Assembly: GCA_965222515.1 (NCBI GenBank)
Contig: CBDCUE010000012.1
Coordinates: 1 to 64,000, forward strand
Source: CBDCUE01 sp965222515
Lineage (GTDB): Bacteria > Pseudomonadota > Alphaproteobacteria > Rickettsiales > JABIRX01
DNA length: 64,000 nucleotides
Direction of reading: 5' to 3'
Positions 26,901 to 35,014 of this stretch are shown here, piece after piece. Numbering within the stretch: position 1 is the stretch's first letter; each line of letters begins with the position of its first letter. The translations under genes and the position numbers were made by a program. The notes below the pieces were generated by a model. The model ran no database searches, was not told the origin of the DNA, and saw nothing but the letters and a program-made list of their open reading frames with translations.

Positions 26901-27466
26901 ATAATAATAGAGAATATGACCATTTGATAAAAGATATAAAAATACATTTTCCTAATTTTATAAAAATTGCTAAAAATTATATCAATCAATATAGTAACTA
27001 TTTTTCAAAAGAAATAGATTATTTTCAAATTAGAGGGCAACATAATATTTGTAGATTTAAAAAACTAAAGAACTTTGCTATTAGAATAGAAAACAAAGAT
27101 TCAGAATTATCTATTTTATCAAGAATATTTATTGCAAATATTGTTTTAGATAATTTTGTTATTTCAACAGAAAACATAACAGATATTAACTTCATAAAAA
27201 ATACACTTCCTAATTTTTTAGAAAAAGCAGTTATTATAGAGCAAAGCGAAGAAAAATTAATTCCTTATTTAGAAGAAAGCAACATTGAAAGAATTAGATA
27301 TTCAGGAGAAAATAAAATATCTCAGGATGTTTTTAAAGTGGCTGCAAAAAAAGGAATATTTATTGTAAGAGAAAAAGTCTTTATGAATGCTAGATTAGAA
27401 ATATTAAAATATCTACAAGAACAATCAATAAGTCATAATTATCATAGATATGGTTATATATACTAG
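23930..27466 (+). CDS. putA: Bifunctional proline dehydrogenase / L-glutamate-gamma-semialdehyde dehydrogenase
   Basis: A 1178-residue enzyme that oxidises proline to glutamate, feeding electrons to the quinone pool via FAD and then NAD. The PRODH barrel includes IRIVKGANMDMEKFEALE, CYFEMLQGM and the arginine-rich SYLIRRLDENTSNDNYLR. The P5C dehydrogenase domain has VISPWNFPIAISCGG, TGSTQVAL, the general-base Glu in AAETGGKN, and the nucleophile Cys in SGQKCSATS. A C-terminal extension follows, as in longer PutAs. I start at ATG 23930; a longer frame from 23846 adds a non-conserved hydrophobic lead. There is no clear N-terminal DNA-binding domain, so it probably does not repress its own gene. 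Proline may serve as an energy source. Confidence 0.95.
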   Translation: MKNTLKESIKNAQNLIRESFLYQKLADKKHFKQISSFIQNKKDKMIIIRVLDRGLRSTNNYYSASYLVNIFKKSGVPKFFAIYEKLALYIFIYIGKYFYFFSIPLVKFYIIKFCSRYILFGNEKKLIKKIKNNQFLGFITNVNRMGEALLGEKEAQKRIDSYISDLENSDIHIISIKISTIYSQITAISHNYSVNKIVEKLTLLYKVAKKNTYLDENGNKKYKLINLDMEEYRDMRITVDAFIKTLDQKEFSDLTAGIALQAYIADSYQYQQKITEWAKKRVKDRKAHIRIRIVKGANMDMEKFEALETGWNLTTYLEKHHTDANYKRMICYALEDENIKAVNLGIASHNLYDISYVKLIAEQNDNLKYCYFEMLQGMNDNIARMLVLQGVNIMIYLPYSNKSDFISTISYLIRRLDENTSNDNYLRYIYDLKTTNLAKIEKIFKKSLEENKEILEIKSNREKNRLNEEFDIKKISAFFSKKYIPTENTDFYLDENRKWLGNIKEKWEAKKDFIKIPIIIAGEEINNRDCCNIYNHNNDNKEIIAKFNNANSEDVARAISVSLSDPSGWRDMIDNNRLEIIAKAGIIFRKRRGDIMAVSVLDVGKIWTEADVEVSEAIDFIEYYTHSYQELKKSCKEHTTIESKGVGIVISPWNFPIAISCGGIVASLVTGNTVIFKPSNLSIYTGYEIAKVFWDAGVPKSVLQFIPSNDSTVGKALTKNKDINYIIFTGSTQVALSIFQNRPEIYLAAETGGKNITYVGKSADLDQVIKDVCIASFMNSGQKCSATSVLLLQEDIFNNKMFLEHLKDAVSSMKVGSGWDNETKIGPIAREPNKDLKWALTELDEGEEWLLKPKQLNKQATLWSPAIKIGSKVNSKSHLIEFFGPVITIMKAKNISDAITIINSSEYGLTSGIQSLDDEEIEIWKENIDAGNLYINRSTTGAIVLRQPFGGMKSSSYGAGIKAGGANYLTQFVNFTEDKQKFLSSDNYLKDNNREYDHLIKDIKIHFPNFIKIAKNYINQYSNYFSKEIDYFQIRGQHNICRFKKLKNFAIRIENKDSELSILSRIFIANIVLDNFVISTENITDINFIKNTLPNFLEKAVIIEQSEEKLIPYLEESNIERIRYSGENKISQDVFKVAAKKGIFIVREKVFMNARLEILKYLQEQSISHNYHRYGYIY

Positions 27467-27496
27467 AAAAATCCTGCAAATCAAGGTTGCTTTAGT

Positions 27497-27547
27497 ATAA
27501 CTAAAACAAAATAATGGACAAGAGTTGGTTGTGCAAGAGTCTTAATA
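27497..27547. repeat. IS-end-like repeat downstream of putA
   Basis: Counterpart of the repeat at 23290-23331, sharing caaaataatg, gacaa and ttgtgcaa-agtctt. It is followed by tgtaagcggagttttat, which recurs in altered form at about 60428. Probably the remains of one old IS family. Confidence 0.5.
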
Positions 27548-27733
27548 TTGTAAGCGGAGTTTTATCAGCAGTAATTTTAAAGAAAGATCGTTATTTTTGC
27601 TTTGGTGCAGATCTAGCTAATTTAATTGTTCCTACCACAAATCTACAAGATTCTTGCTTGCACAGGAATGACTGCTAGGGGTGTTTTTGCAAGTTCATCT
27701 TGCTCGTATAATAATTTCTAATAAAACCTACTT

Positions 27734-27892
27734 ATACTATTTTAGTTTTATAATTGACCTATAGCCTTCAATCTGCTCAGCATAAATTGCTTTTTTTTAT
27801 AATCTGTTAACTATGGCAACAAATAATTAAAAAAAACAATTTCTACTAAACATCTTTTTGGCTATAGGTCAATTATAAAGCTAAAATAGTAT
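27734..27892. mobile_element. MITE-like element, copy 2
   Basis: About 159 bp, nearly identical to the element at 1864-2023 with the same inverted termini (tactattttagttttataa on the left, ttataaagctaaaatagta on the right). Differences are a few substitutions and small indels in the centre. It lies about 55 bases before rnhB and may supply or disturb its promoter. The gap 27467-27946 holds this element, an IS-like end and no gene. Confidence 0.8.
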
Positions 27893-27946
27893 TACTTAAT
27901 ATCAGTTATTAACTGAAAATAGCATAACTTAAAAAAAACAAAGAAT

Positions 27947-28588
27947 ATGAATTTTCTTTTAGAGGATAAATTTGACAATTTTGTAATGGGAATTGATGAG
28001 GCTGGAAGAGGACCTTTGGCTGGTCCTGTGGTGGCTGCTGGAGTTTTGTTTTTGGCAAGAAAAGCGGAATATATTACTCAAATAAAAGATTCTAAAAAAA
28101 TTTCTAAGAAAAAAAGAGAAGAGATATATCAAAAATTAATAACAGATAAAGAAATTATTTATGAAATCTCTGTTATAGATGTAGAATTAATAGATGAGAT
28201 AAATATTTTTGTAGCAACTAAGCTTGCTATGCAAAATATATATGGTAAAATAAAAAAAAAATATCAAGATATAATAGTTTTAGTAGATGGTAATCACAAA
28301 ATGATTATAGGAGATAATAAAATTATACCTGTAATAAAAGGCGACAATATTTCCATTTCAATAGCAGCTGCAAGCATTATAGCAAAAGTAACAAGAGATA
28401 ATATTATGTTAAATTTAGACAAGAAATTTCCAGAATATTCTTGGCAAAGCAATTCAGGATATGGCACAAAAAAACATTTAGATGCAATAAATAAATATGG
28501 AATTACAAAACATCACAGAAAAAGCTATGCACCGATTAAAAATATTGTTAATGAGAGTAAATATAAAAAAAACAATACTATCTTTTAA
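27947..28588 (+). CDS. rnhB: Ribonuclease HII
   Basis: A 213-residue endonuclease that removes ribonucleotides and RNA from RNA-DNA hybrids. Active-site acidic residues lie in MGIDEAGRGPLAGPVVAAGV (Asp-Glu), later in VLVDGNHKM and near SAIAKVTRD-type sequence, here AASIIAKVTRDNIM. SGYGTKKHLDAINKYGIT and HHRKSYAPIK close the family pattern. Length is normal. It is followed after 3 bases by the membrane protein at 28592, so the two may share a transcript. Confidence 0.94.
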   Translation: MNFLLEDKFDNFVMGIDEAGRGPLAGPVVAAGVLFLARKAEYITQIKDSKKISKKKREEIYQKLITDKEIIYEISVIDVELIDEINIFVATKLAMQNIYGKIKKKYQDIIVLVDGNHKMIIGDNKIIPVIKGDNISISIAAASIIAKVTRDNIMLNLDKKFPEYSWQSNSGYGTKKHLDAINKYGITKHHRKSYAPIKNIVNESKYKKNNTIF

Positions 28589-28591
28589 ATT

Positions 28592-29656
28592 ATGCCTCAA
28601 AATAAATTAATAAAATTTTGGAATAATTCCAGTGATGATGAAAAAAAATCTTTTCTATTAATAGCTATGGATGCTTTGGTTTCATGTGGTTATACTTATT
28701 ATTATGATGCTTTGCAAAAGCCTAAAAATGCCCTCTTTAAAGATGGTATATCGTTTTTATCCATAGGATTGCAATTAGCTAGTAGCTATAATGCTCATAA
28801 AATAAAAACAAAGGAAGTGAAACTATCAGAATTATCTTCTTCTCGTTATGCTAAAGATATTATCAGTGATAATTTATTTATGTATGTTTCAAATGCAACA
28901 TATTCCTGTTTAATAAAATTACAAAACACGAATAGTTTTGGAAATTATTTACAAAATGACATTACTAATATAGCAGTATGTGCTACATTATTAACAGCAC
29001 TTGTTTTGACTACTAATAATCAAGTATCTGAATATATTGCAAAAGAAAAATATAATGATAATCAGAAACAAGTGGATAAATGGCAAAACATAAGAAACAT
29101 AGGGTGTCTATTATCCGTAGTATCTATAGTTCCTGTGGTCTATATGCTTTCTTATAAATTAATAACAAATCAAGAAACAGAAGATAATATATGGTATCAT
29201 AATATGATTACTCCTTTCCTTATGGCCGTATCATCTTTCTTAGCAACAATGTGGACTGGTTATAAAACTAAAATAGAACCCTCATCTGAGAGTAGTGCTT
29301 GTAATATGATAAAGATGATGTTTGGTGAAATAGTTTTAGGAGTTACTGATGGATTTTCTGTTGCAGCTAATACATTAGGAAAAAGATATATATTTTCAGC
29401 AGAGAGTCTTGATTCTGCGAGTATATTTTTCCTTGATTATTGGAATAAGATGATGAAAAGGCAACCTAATGTAGATAATGAGGGTACAGAAATCCATATA
29501 GTTACTAGTGGTGGTGTTGCAAAAATCAATAGAACAGAAAGCCCAGTTATTATTGATGATACAAAAATCAATAGAATAGAAGTCTCAGTTACTAGTGTTC
29601 CTAACAATAAAATTTCTAATGCTATTGCACAAGAGACAGAATTATCTTTAAGATGA
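28592..29656 (+). CDS. Multi-pass membrane protein of unknown function
   Basis: A 354-residue protein with roughly five to six hydrophobic segments in its first 270 residues (for example FLLIAMDALVSCGY, ITNIAVCATLLTALVL, CLLSVVSIVPVVYMLSY and FLMAVSSFLATMWTGY), then a hydrophilic C-terminal tail of about 70 residues. The tail contains an imperfect internal repeat: AKINRTESPVIIDDTKIN is followed by RIEVSVTSVPNN. No signal peptide or catalytic motif is evident. It overlaps nadE at the 3' ends by 9 bases. I recognise no family; it may be lineage-specific. Confidence 0.7.
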   Translation: MPQNKLIKFWNNSSDDEKKSFLLIAMDALVSCGYTYYYDALQKPKNALFKDGISFLSIGLQLASSYNAHKIKTKEVKLSELSSSRYAKDIISDNLFMYVSNATYSCLIKLQNTNSFGNYLQNDITNIAVCATLLTALVLTTNNQVSEYIAKEKYNDNQKQVDKWQNIRNIGCLLSVVSIVPVVYMLSYKLITNQETEDNIWYHNMITPFLMAVSSFLATMWTGYKTKIEPSSESSACNMIKMMFGEIVLGVTDGFSVAANTLGKRYIFSAESLDSASIFFLDYWNKMMKRQPNVDNEGTEIHIVTSGGVAKINRTESPVIIDDTKINRIEVSVTSVPNNKISNAIAQETELSLR

Positions 29657-31276
29657 TATAGCTATCCTTCTCTCTTTGTCAAAAGATAAGGTAGAAATTT
29701 TTGGTCCTAATGCTGATTGCTTTCTTTTATATTCCGATAGTTTAACTAATTTAGATATTTTTTTAATATCATCTTCAGTAAATCCTAATTTAATTATTTC
29801 TTTTATAGATTTTCTTTGTTCAATCAGATTAAATAAAATTTTATCTAAAATTTCATAAGAAGGTAAGGAATCGCTATCTTTTTGATTTTCTCTTAATTCT
29901 GCAGTTGGTTCTTTATTGATGATATTTTGTGGCAAAATATCTTTTGCTTTTAATTTTGCTATTTTGGGAATATTATTGTTTCTCCAAATGCATAATTGAT
30001 ATAAATCAGTTTTATAAATATCTTTTATTGGAGAATATGCACCACACATATCACCATATAAAGTTGTATAACCCACAGCAGTTTCAGATTTATTGCTAGT
30101 TGCAATTACCAAATGACCTAATTTGTTGGAAAGAGCCATTAATAATGTTCCTCTAATCCTTGCTTGTAAATTTTCTTCAGTTAAATCTGCTTTTTTATTT
30201 GCAAAAGATAGTTTTAAAATATTACTATATTCTAAAAAAATTTTTTTTATTGATAAAGAAGAGATATTTTTGCACTTAAGATTTTTTATTAATAAATCAG
30301 CATCAATGCAACTTTCATCAGAGGTGTGTTTTGATGGCATCATAACTAGATTAACATTTTCTACTCCTAAAGCATCAGAGCAAAGAATAGCACATATTGC
30401 AGAATCTACTCCACCTGATAAGCCGATTAATACGGATTTTTTCTTGTTTTTAGCAAAGTAGTCTCTGATTCCTAAAATTAGAACATTATAAATTTCTGCA
30501 AATTTATCATTTTTTGTGTTTTTTTCTTTTGATTTATCTATCTCATCTAAACTAACAAATAATTCTTCCTCTTGACAAGATGCAAGCTTTTGGACAATTT
30601 CTCCTTTTTTATTTATAATAAAAGAATTACCATCAAAAACTAGACTATCTTGTCCTCCAATTAAATTCAAATAAATCAAAAGAGAATTAATTTTTTTTGC
30701 TATATTTTTTGTTATCTCTAATCTTTTTTGCTGTTTTTTTATATCAAATGGTGATGCATTTATTATTATTATGCCATCTAAATTATGCCAACTAGTAAGA
30801 TGATTGCTTAAATTTTTAGTCCAAATATCCTCGCAAATCAAAATAAGAAATTTTTTCTCTTGAAAAGTGATGCTAGTAAAATTTTCTCCTTGAGAAAAAT
30901 ATCTTTTTTCATCAAAAACTCCATAATTGGGCAAATTGTTTTTTTTGATAATATTTTTAATTCTACCATTTTCAGCAAAAATAGCTACATTATATAATTT
31001 ATCTTCTGCAACAAAAATTCCACCAAATAATATCGCTTTGTTATTGTTTTTAGTAAGAGAGATAATTTTTTTCTGATAATCTAGGGTGTTGTTAAGAAAA
31101 TGTTTTGATAATAATAAATCTTCTGGAGGATAACCTGTTATTGCTAATTCTGGGAAAATAACTAATGAGTTATTTGGAGAGTTTTGAAAAGATTTTTTTA
31201 TTTTTAAAAAATTTTCTGCAATATCTCCAACAATAAAATTTTTTTGAGCAAGATAAAAATTTATAGGAGATGTCAT
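29648..31276 (-). CDS. nadE: Glutamine-dependent NAD(+) synthase
   Basis: A 542-residue enzyme making NAD from nicotinate adenine dinucleotide with ATP and glutamine. The N-terminal nitrilase-type glutaminase domain has the Glu in FPELAITGYPPEDLL, a Lys in the KNNLPNYGVFDEKRYF block and the nucleophile Cys in ILICEDIW. The C-terminal synthetase domain starts with the PP-loop IGLSGGVDSAIC and includes ATSNKSETAVGYTTLYGDM. With nadC at 62606 it supports de novo or salvage NAD synthesis. It is 6 bases downstream of the Tim44-like gene. Confidence 0.95.
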   Translation of the reverse strand: MTSPINFYLAQKNFIVGDIAENFLKIKKSFQNSPNNSLVIFPELAITGYPPEDLLLSKHFLNNTLDYQKKIISLTKNNNKAILFGGIFVAEDKLYNVAIFAENGRIKNIIKKNNLPNYGVFDEKRYFSQGENFTSITFQEKKFLILICEDIWTKNLSNHLTSWHNLDGIIIINASPFDIKKQQKRLEITKNIAKKINSLLIYLNLIGGQDSLVFDGNSFIINKKGEIVQKLASCQEEELFVSLDEIDKSKEKNTKNDKFAEIYNVLILGIRDYFAKNKKKSVLIGLSGGVDSAICAILCSDALGVENVNLVMMPSKHTSDESCIDADLLIKNLKCKNISSLSIKKIFLEYSNILKLSFANKKADLTEENLQARIRGTLLMALSNKLGHLVIATSNKSETAVGYTTLYGDMCGAYSPIKDIYKTDLYQLCIWRNNNIPKIAKLKAKDILPQNIINKEPTAELRENQKDSDSLPSYEILDKILFNLIEQRKSIKEIIKLGFTEDDIKKISKLVKLSEYKRKQSALGPKISTLSFDKERRIAISS

Positions 31277-31282
31277 TTTTAT

Positions 31283-31909
31283 TTATGCAGTTTTTACCAA
31301 TTGCCAAATCGGACTATTGTTAGAAATATCTTTGCTAAATATCCATTTATCTTCTATTTCTTCAATTTTGTTTTTATCACCAGAAATAACTTTTTCTTTG
31401 TTATCTTCTAAATAAGAAATTTGTTCAGAAATAAATTTTATTGTAATATTTGCTATGTTTTTTTCTAGTTTTATATCAGTAATGTTACTAGAAATAATAG
31501 CTACAATACTTATATGTAATTTGATTTTTGATTTTTGTAGATATTTATACTTATTAATAAATTCTTTAGTTACTTCTTCGTTGCCTAATTGTGAGATTAA
31601 TTTTTCATCTCCTTTGACCAAGGCATCAATAATTAATTCAAAAGCTTTTTCAGCACCTTTGATAAAAACTGCTAAGCTAAAATCATTATTGATTTTTTTT
31701 ATGTTTTGAACTTTGTTCTGCAAGATTGAAGACAATTTTTTTAATTCTGTTTCATCTAGATCATCTTGATCATCAGTGATGTTTTTATAATTTTTTTGAG
31801 GAAGATTAACCACATCAGCAGATTCTTTGCTATTGTGGGTTCCTAATAAATTGTAGAATTTTGTAGCAACAATAAGGGCAATTATTGCAAAAATAATAAT
31901 ATCAACCAT
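31283..31909 (-). CDS. Tim44-like domain protein
   Basis: A 208-residue membrane-anchored protein. An N-terminal helix (VDIIIFAIIALIVATKFYNLLG) is followed by a charged linker and a Tim44-like domain from about residue 75: FIKGAEKAFELIIDALVKGD, the NEEVTKEFINKY segment and a beta-rich half with ISGDKNKIEEIEDKWIFSKD and a final NSPIWQLVKTA. Tim44-domain proteins are characteristic of alphaproteobacteria and mitochondria; bacterial members are thought to act in membrane protein handling. It lies upstream of nadE in the same direction. Confidence 0.85.
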   Translation of the reverse strand: MVDIIIFAIIALIVATKFYNLLGTHNSKESADVVNLPQKNYKNITDDQDDLDETELKKLSSILQNKVQNIKKINNDFSLAVFIKGAEKAFELIIDALVKGDEKLISQLGNEEVTKEFINKYKYLQKSKIKLHISIVAIISSNITDIKLEKNIANITIKFISEQISYLEDNKEKVISGDKNKIEEIEDKWIFSKDISNNSPIWQLVKTA

Positions 31910-32013
31910 ATTTTTTTATCTTTGGATTAAAGGAGGTATTTTAAGAATTTATCTTATATAAAGCAAGTTTTTTTATTTATTGATTTGTTATTTGAAATTA
32001 TATACTAATCTAA

Positions 32014-32196
32014 TTATCTTTGTTTAGGAACATTTTTATTTTTCTCGAAAAATTTGTTGGAAGTGATGTTTGGAGGTAGCTTGCTTAAAAAACTCTTAGG
32101 AAGGATTTTTTGTGCTATTAGTTTTTTTATTAGTTCAATAGAACTGTTTGTTATTTTATCTAAAATATGTAATAAAATTATATCTCCTTTTTTCAT
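32014..32196 (-). CDS. Short protein, possibly the end of a polysaccharide-deacetylase-like gene
   Basis: A 60-residue frame. The first 30 residues (KKGDIILLHILDKITNSSIE) resemble the last strand and helix of NodB-type polysaccharide deacetylases, where GDIVLLHD precedes a helix. The catalytic part is absent. Its ATG overlaps the stop of the preceding gene (TAATG), which favours translation. It may be a relic or an unrelated small protein; the resemblance is weak. Confidence 0.35.
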   Translation of the reverse strand: MKKGDIILLHILDKITNSSIELIKKLIAQKILPKSFLSKLPPNITSNKFFEKNKNVPKQR

Positions 32197-32510
32197 TATA
32201 TTTTAGCTAGTAAATTGTTTTTTGTTATTTCTAATATTTCTAATAAATCGGTAAGCTTGCTTGCTATCTCTTGTTGCAAAGCTTCTTTGCTTACAAGATC
32301 CTCGTTGGTGGTTTTTAAAAAATTTTCTGTAATAATATCTAAATTATCTGCATTATGATTAATAGAATTTTCTATAATAGTTATTCTTGATAATAGTTCT
32401 TGCTCTGTTAAATTATCAATGTTTTTCTCTAATTGATCAACTAAATCTTCAAATAATTGAAAAATATCATCAATATTTTGAAAAGTTAATTTTTGTTCTT
32501 GGCTAACCAT
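32196..32510 (-). CDS. Coiled-coil protein of unknown function
   Basis: A 104-residue, highly acidic and helical protein (for example IDDIFQLFEDLVDQLEKNID, LLSRITIIENSIN and ASKLTDLLEILEITKNNLL) with heptad spacing of Leu and Ile and no cysteine or membrane segment. I recognise no family; it is too long and differently patterned to be XseB. It diverges from pyrE, with about 20 bases between the two starts, and is coupled to the 60-residue frame behind it. Confidence 0.55.
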   Translation of the reverse strand: MVSQEQKLTFQNIDDIFQLFEDLVDQLEKNIDNLTEQELLSRITIIENSINHNADNLDIITENFLKTTNEDLVSKEALQQEIASKLTDLLEILEITKNNLLAKI

Positions 32511-32529
32511 AGTTTTATAAATAATTTTT

Positions 32530-33135
32530 ATGACAAATACATCACAACAACAAATATATATAGATAAATTGAAAAAATACAGTGCTTTTTTAGAAGGGCA
32601 TTTTATTTTATCCTCTGGTTTGCATAGTCAATACTATATTCAATGTGCAAAAATTTTTGAAAATCCTGAGTTAGCAGCAAAATTATGCCAAGATTTGATG
32701 CAGAAAATAACAGAAAAAATAAATATTAATGACATAGATGTAGTAGTGGCACCTGCGATGGGAGGAGTGCTTGTTGGTTATGAAATTGCTAGACAATTAA
32801 ATAAAAAAACTATCTTTTGTGAAAGAGTAGAAAAAAAGTTTCAATTTAGAAGAGGATTTTCTTTAAATAAAAATGATAGGGTTTTAGTTATGGAAGATGT
32901 AATCACAACAGGAAAATCATCATTAGAGACTTATGAAATAATAAACAAAATAGGAGCGAAAATCATTGCAGAAGGTTGTTTAATTAAAAGAAATAGTAAC
33001 ATTACACAATTAGACAATGTTCCAATAATTAGCTTATTAGATTTAGAATTTGAAACTTATTCAGAAGATAATCTTCCAGAGTCACTAAAAAACATTCCAA
33101 TAGAAAAACCTGGTAGCAGATTTTTGCTTAAATAA
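32530..33135 (+). CDS. pyrE: Orotate phosphoribosyltransferase
   Basis: A 201-residue pyrimidine enzyme that joins orotate to PRPP giving OMP. Substrate-binding blocks include SGLHSQYYIQCAKIFENP, VVAPAMGGVLVGYEIARQL and CERVEKKFQFRRGF, and the PRPP loop is VLVMEDVITTGKSSLE. The sequence is of the longer alphaproteobacterial PyrE type. It is followed 21 bases later by the ABC exporter in the same direction. Confidence 0.94.
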   Translation: MTNTSQQQIYIDKLKKYSAFLEGHFILSSGLHSQYYIQCAKIFENPELAAKLCQDLMQKITEKININDIDVVVAPAMGGVLVGYEIARQLNKKTIFCERVEKKFQFRRGFSLNKNDRVLVMEDVITTGKSSLETYEIINKIGAKIIAEGCLIKRNSNITQLDNVPIISLLDLEFETYSEDNLPESLKNIPIEKPGSRFLLK

Positions 33136-33156
33136 ATTAATTCTTATTTTCTTCCA

Positions 33157-34890
33157 ATGACAGTCAAAAAATATTTTTTTGAAATATGCCAAACTTATAA
33201 AGTCTATTTATTATCTTTGTTTTTTATTTCAATAATAGCTTCACTTTTTGAAATATCTGTCCGTTATAAAATCAAAGAAATTATAGATATAATTGCCTAT
33301 GACAAAAATGCCAATATTGCTATATTATTAGGGTTATTTGTGCTTTATAAATTTATGCATCATTTTATGTTTTTTATTTCAAGGTTGCTTGATATAAAAT
33401 ATAAACCTAAATTTATTACAGATATTATTGCTGATATTTATCAAAAAACTACAGAGCATTCTCTCCATTGGTTTGATTCTCATATGTCAGGAGAAATATC
33501 TAGTAAAATAAATAGCTTTCAAGTAGGGACAACTCATATGATTACTGCTGTTTTTAGAAGTTTAGTATTGTTATGGGCAATAATAATAGGTATAATATTT
33601 TTGTTGAAAGTAAATTATTTGTCAGCTTTTGTTCAGTGTGGATTTTTGCTAATATATACACCAGTAATATATGTATTACTTAAGAAACAGATGATATTAC
33701 AAAGTTTTTATGAAAAAGCAGATCAAGAAACTATAGGAATTATTAATGATTCTATATCTAATATGTTTAGTATTAAAATTATTGGTAATTTATTAAGTGA
33801 ATTTAAGTTAAAATTAACCCCAGCACTTTTAAAAAAGCAAAGATTAGATAGAAAGACCAGAGTTTTTAATGCTTGGTGGGTGGATAATGCTGATACATTT
33901 ATGATTGTGATAATGTCTGCAATTCAAATATATATTTTAGCATATTTATATAAAACAGATCAAATAACCGCAGGAGGCTTCGCTTTTGTAATTATTATTA
34001 TGCTAAAACTTCATTCTGACATAGATAGCATTCTTGATTATATTTTGTTTGAGATTAATCCTAAAATTGCTCAAATAAGAACTGCTTATGAATTTGTTAA
34101 TGAAGAATATGATGTTGTGGATAAAGAGGATGCCAAAATATTAGCTAAAGTGAGTGGTAGTATAGAATTTAAAAATGTTTCTTTTGCTTATAGTGATTCA
34201 GATAAAAAGATTTTGGATAATTTTGATTTTAAAGTAAAAGCAGGAGAAAAAATTGGATTAGTTGGACATTCTGGAGTTGGTAAAACTACACTTATAAAAA
34301 GTTTGATTAGGTATTTTGATGTTAATTCTGGAGAAATTTTAATAGATGAGAATAATATATCAGATATTACTCAAGAATCACTTAGAGCAAACATTTCTAT
34401 TATTCCTCAAGACATTACTATGTTTCATCGCTCTATTTTAGAAAATTTAAAAATTGCAAAATATCAAGCAACAAAAAAAGAAATTATAGAATCTTGTAAA
34501 AAAGCACAAATTCATACTTCTATTTTGGAAATGGCAGATGGTTATGATTCTGTAGTAGGGGAGAGAGGAGTAAAAGTAAGTGGAGGGCAAAGGCAAAGAA
34601 TAGCGATTGCTAGAGCAATTTTAAAAGATGCTCCAGTTTTGATATTAGATGAGGCCACCTCATCCCTTGATTCCAAAACAGAAAAAGAAATACAAGAAAG
34701 TCTTAATGTTTTAATAGAAGATAAGTCTAAAACGGTAATTGCTATCGCTCATAGGCTTTCTACTTTAAAACATATGGATAGAATTATTGTTTTAGATCAA
34801 GGAAAAATAGTTGAAGAAGGAACACATAACTCACTATTAAAAAACAAAAAAAGCCTATATAAAAAATTGTGGGAATTACAGGAGATATAA
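33157..34890 (+). CDS. ABC-type exporter, fused membrane and ATPase domains
   Basis: A 577-residue half-transporter expected to work as a homodimer. Six helices occupy roughly residues 15-300. The ATPase domain follows, with Walker A GHSGVGKTTL, the signature VSGGQRQRIAIARAIL, Walker B VLILDEATSSLD and the H-loop IAIAHRLS. The architecture is that of MsbA or multidrug/lipid exporters. The substrate cannot be deduced; no partner genes are adjacent except pyrE upstream. Confidence 0.88.
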   Translation: MTVKKYFFEICQTYKVYLLSLFFISIIASLFEISVRYKIKEIIDIIAYDKNANIAILLGLFVLYKFMHHFMFFISRLLDIKYKPKFITDIIADIYQKTTEHSLHWFDSHMSGEISSKINSFQVGTTHMITAVFRSLVLLWAIIIGIIFLLKVNYLSAFVQCGFLLIYTPVIYVLLKKQMILQSFYEKADQETIGIINDSISNMFSIKIIGNLLSEFKLKLTPALLKKQRLDRKTRVFNAWWVDNADTFMIVIMSAIQIYILAYLYKTDQITAGGFAFVIIIMLKLHSDIDSILDYILFEINPKIAQIRTAYEFVNEEYDVVDKEDAKILAKVSGSIEFKNVSFAYSDSDKKILDNFDFKVKAGEKIGLVGHSGVGKTTLIKSLIRYFDVNSGEILIDENNISDITQESLRANISIIPQDITMFHRSILENLKIAKYQATKKEIIESCKKAQIHTSILEMADGYDSVVGERGVKVSGGQRQRIAIARAILKDAPVLILDEATSSLDSKTEKEIQESLNVLIEDKSKTVIAIAHRLSTLKHMDRIIVLDQGKIVEEGTHNSLLKNKKSLYKKLWELQEI

Positions 34891-35014
34891 TAATTGTCTT
34901 TTAATGTAAGATTTGGGTATGACTATTTTTACTACCTGTAGAGAGATAGAGGTTTTGAATAGTTTTGTAGCATTTATACTTTTGAATTTATAAACTCACA
35001 AATCGAGCAATGCC

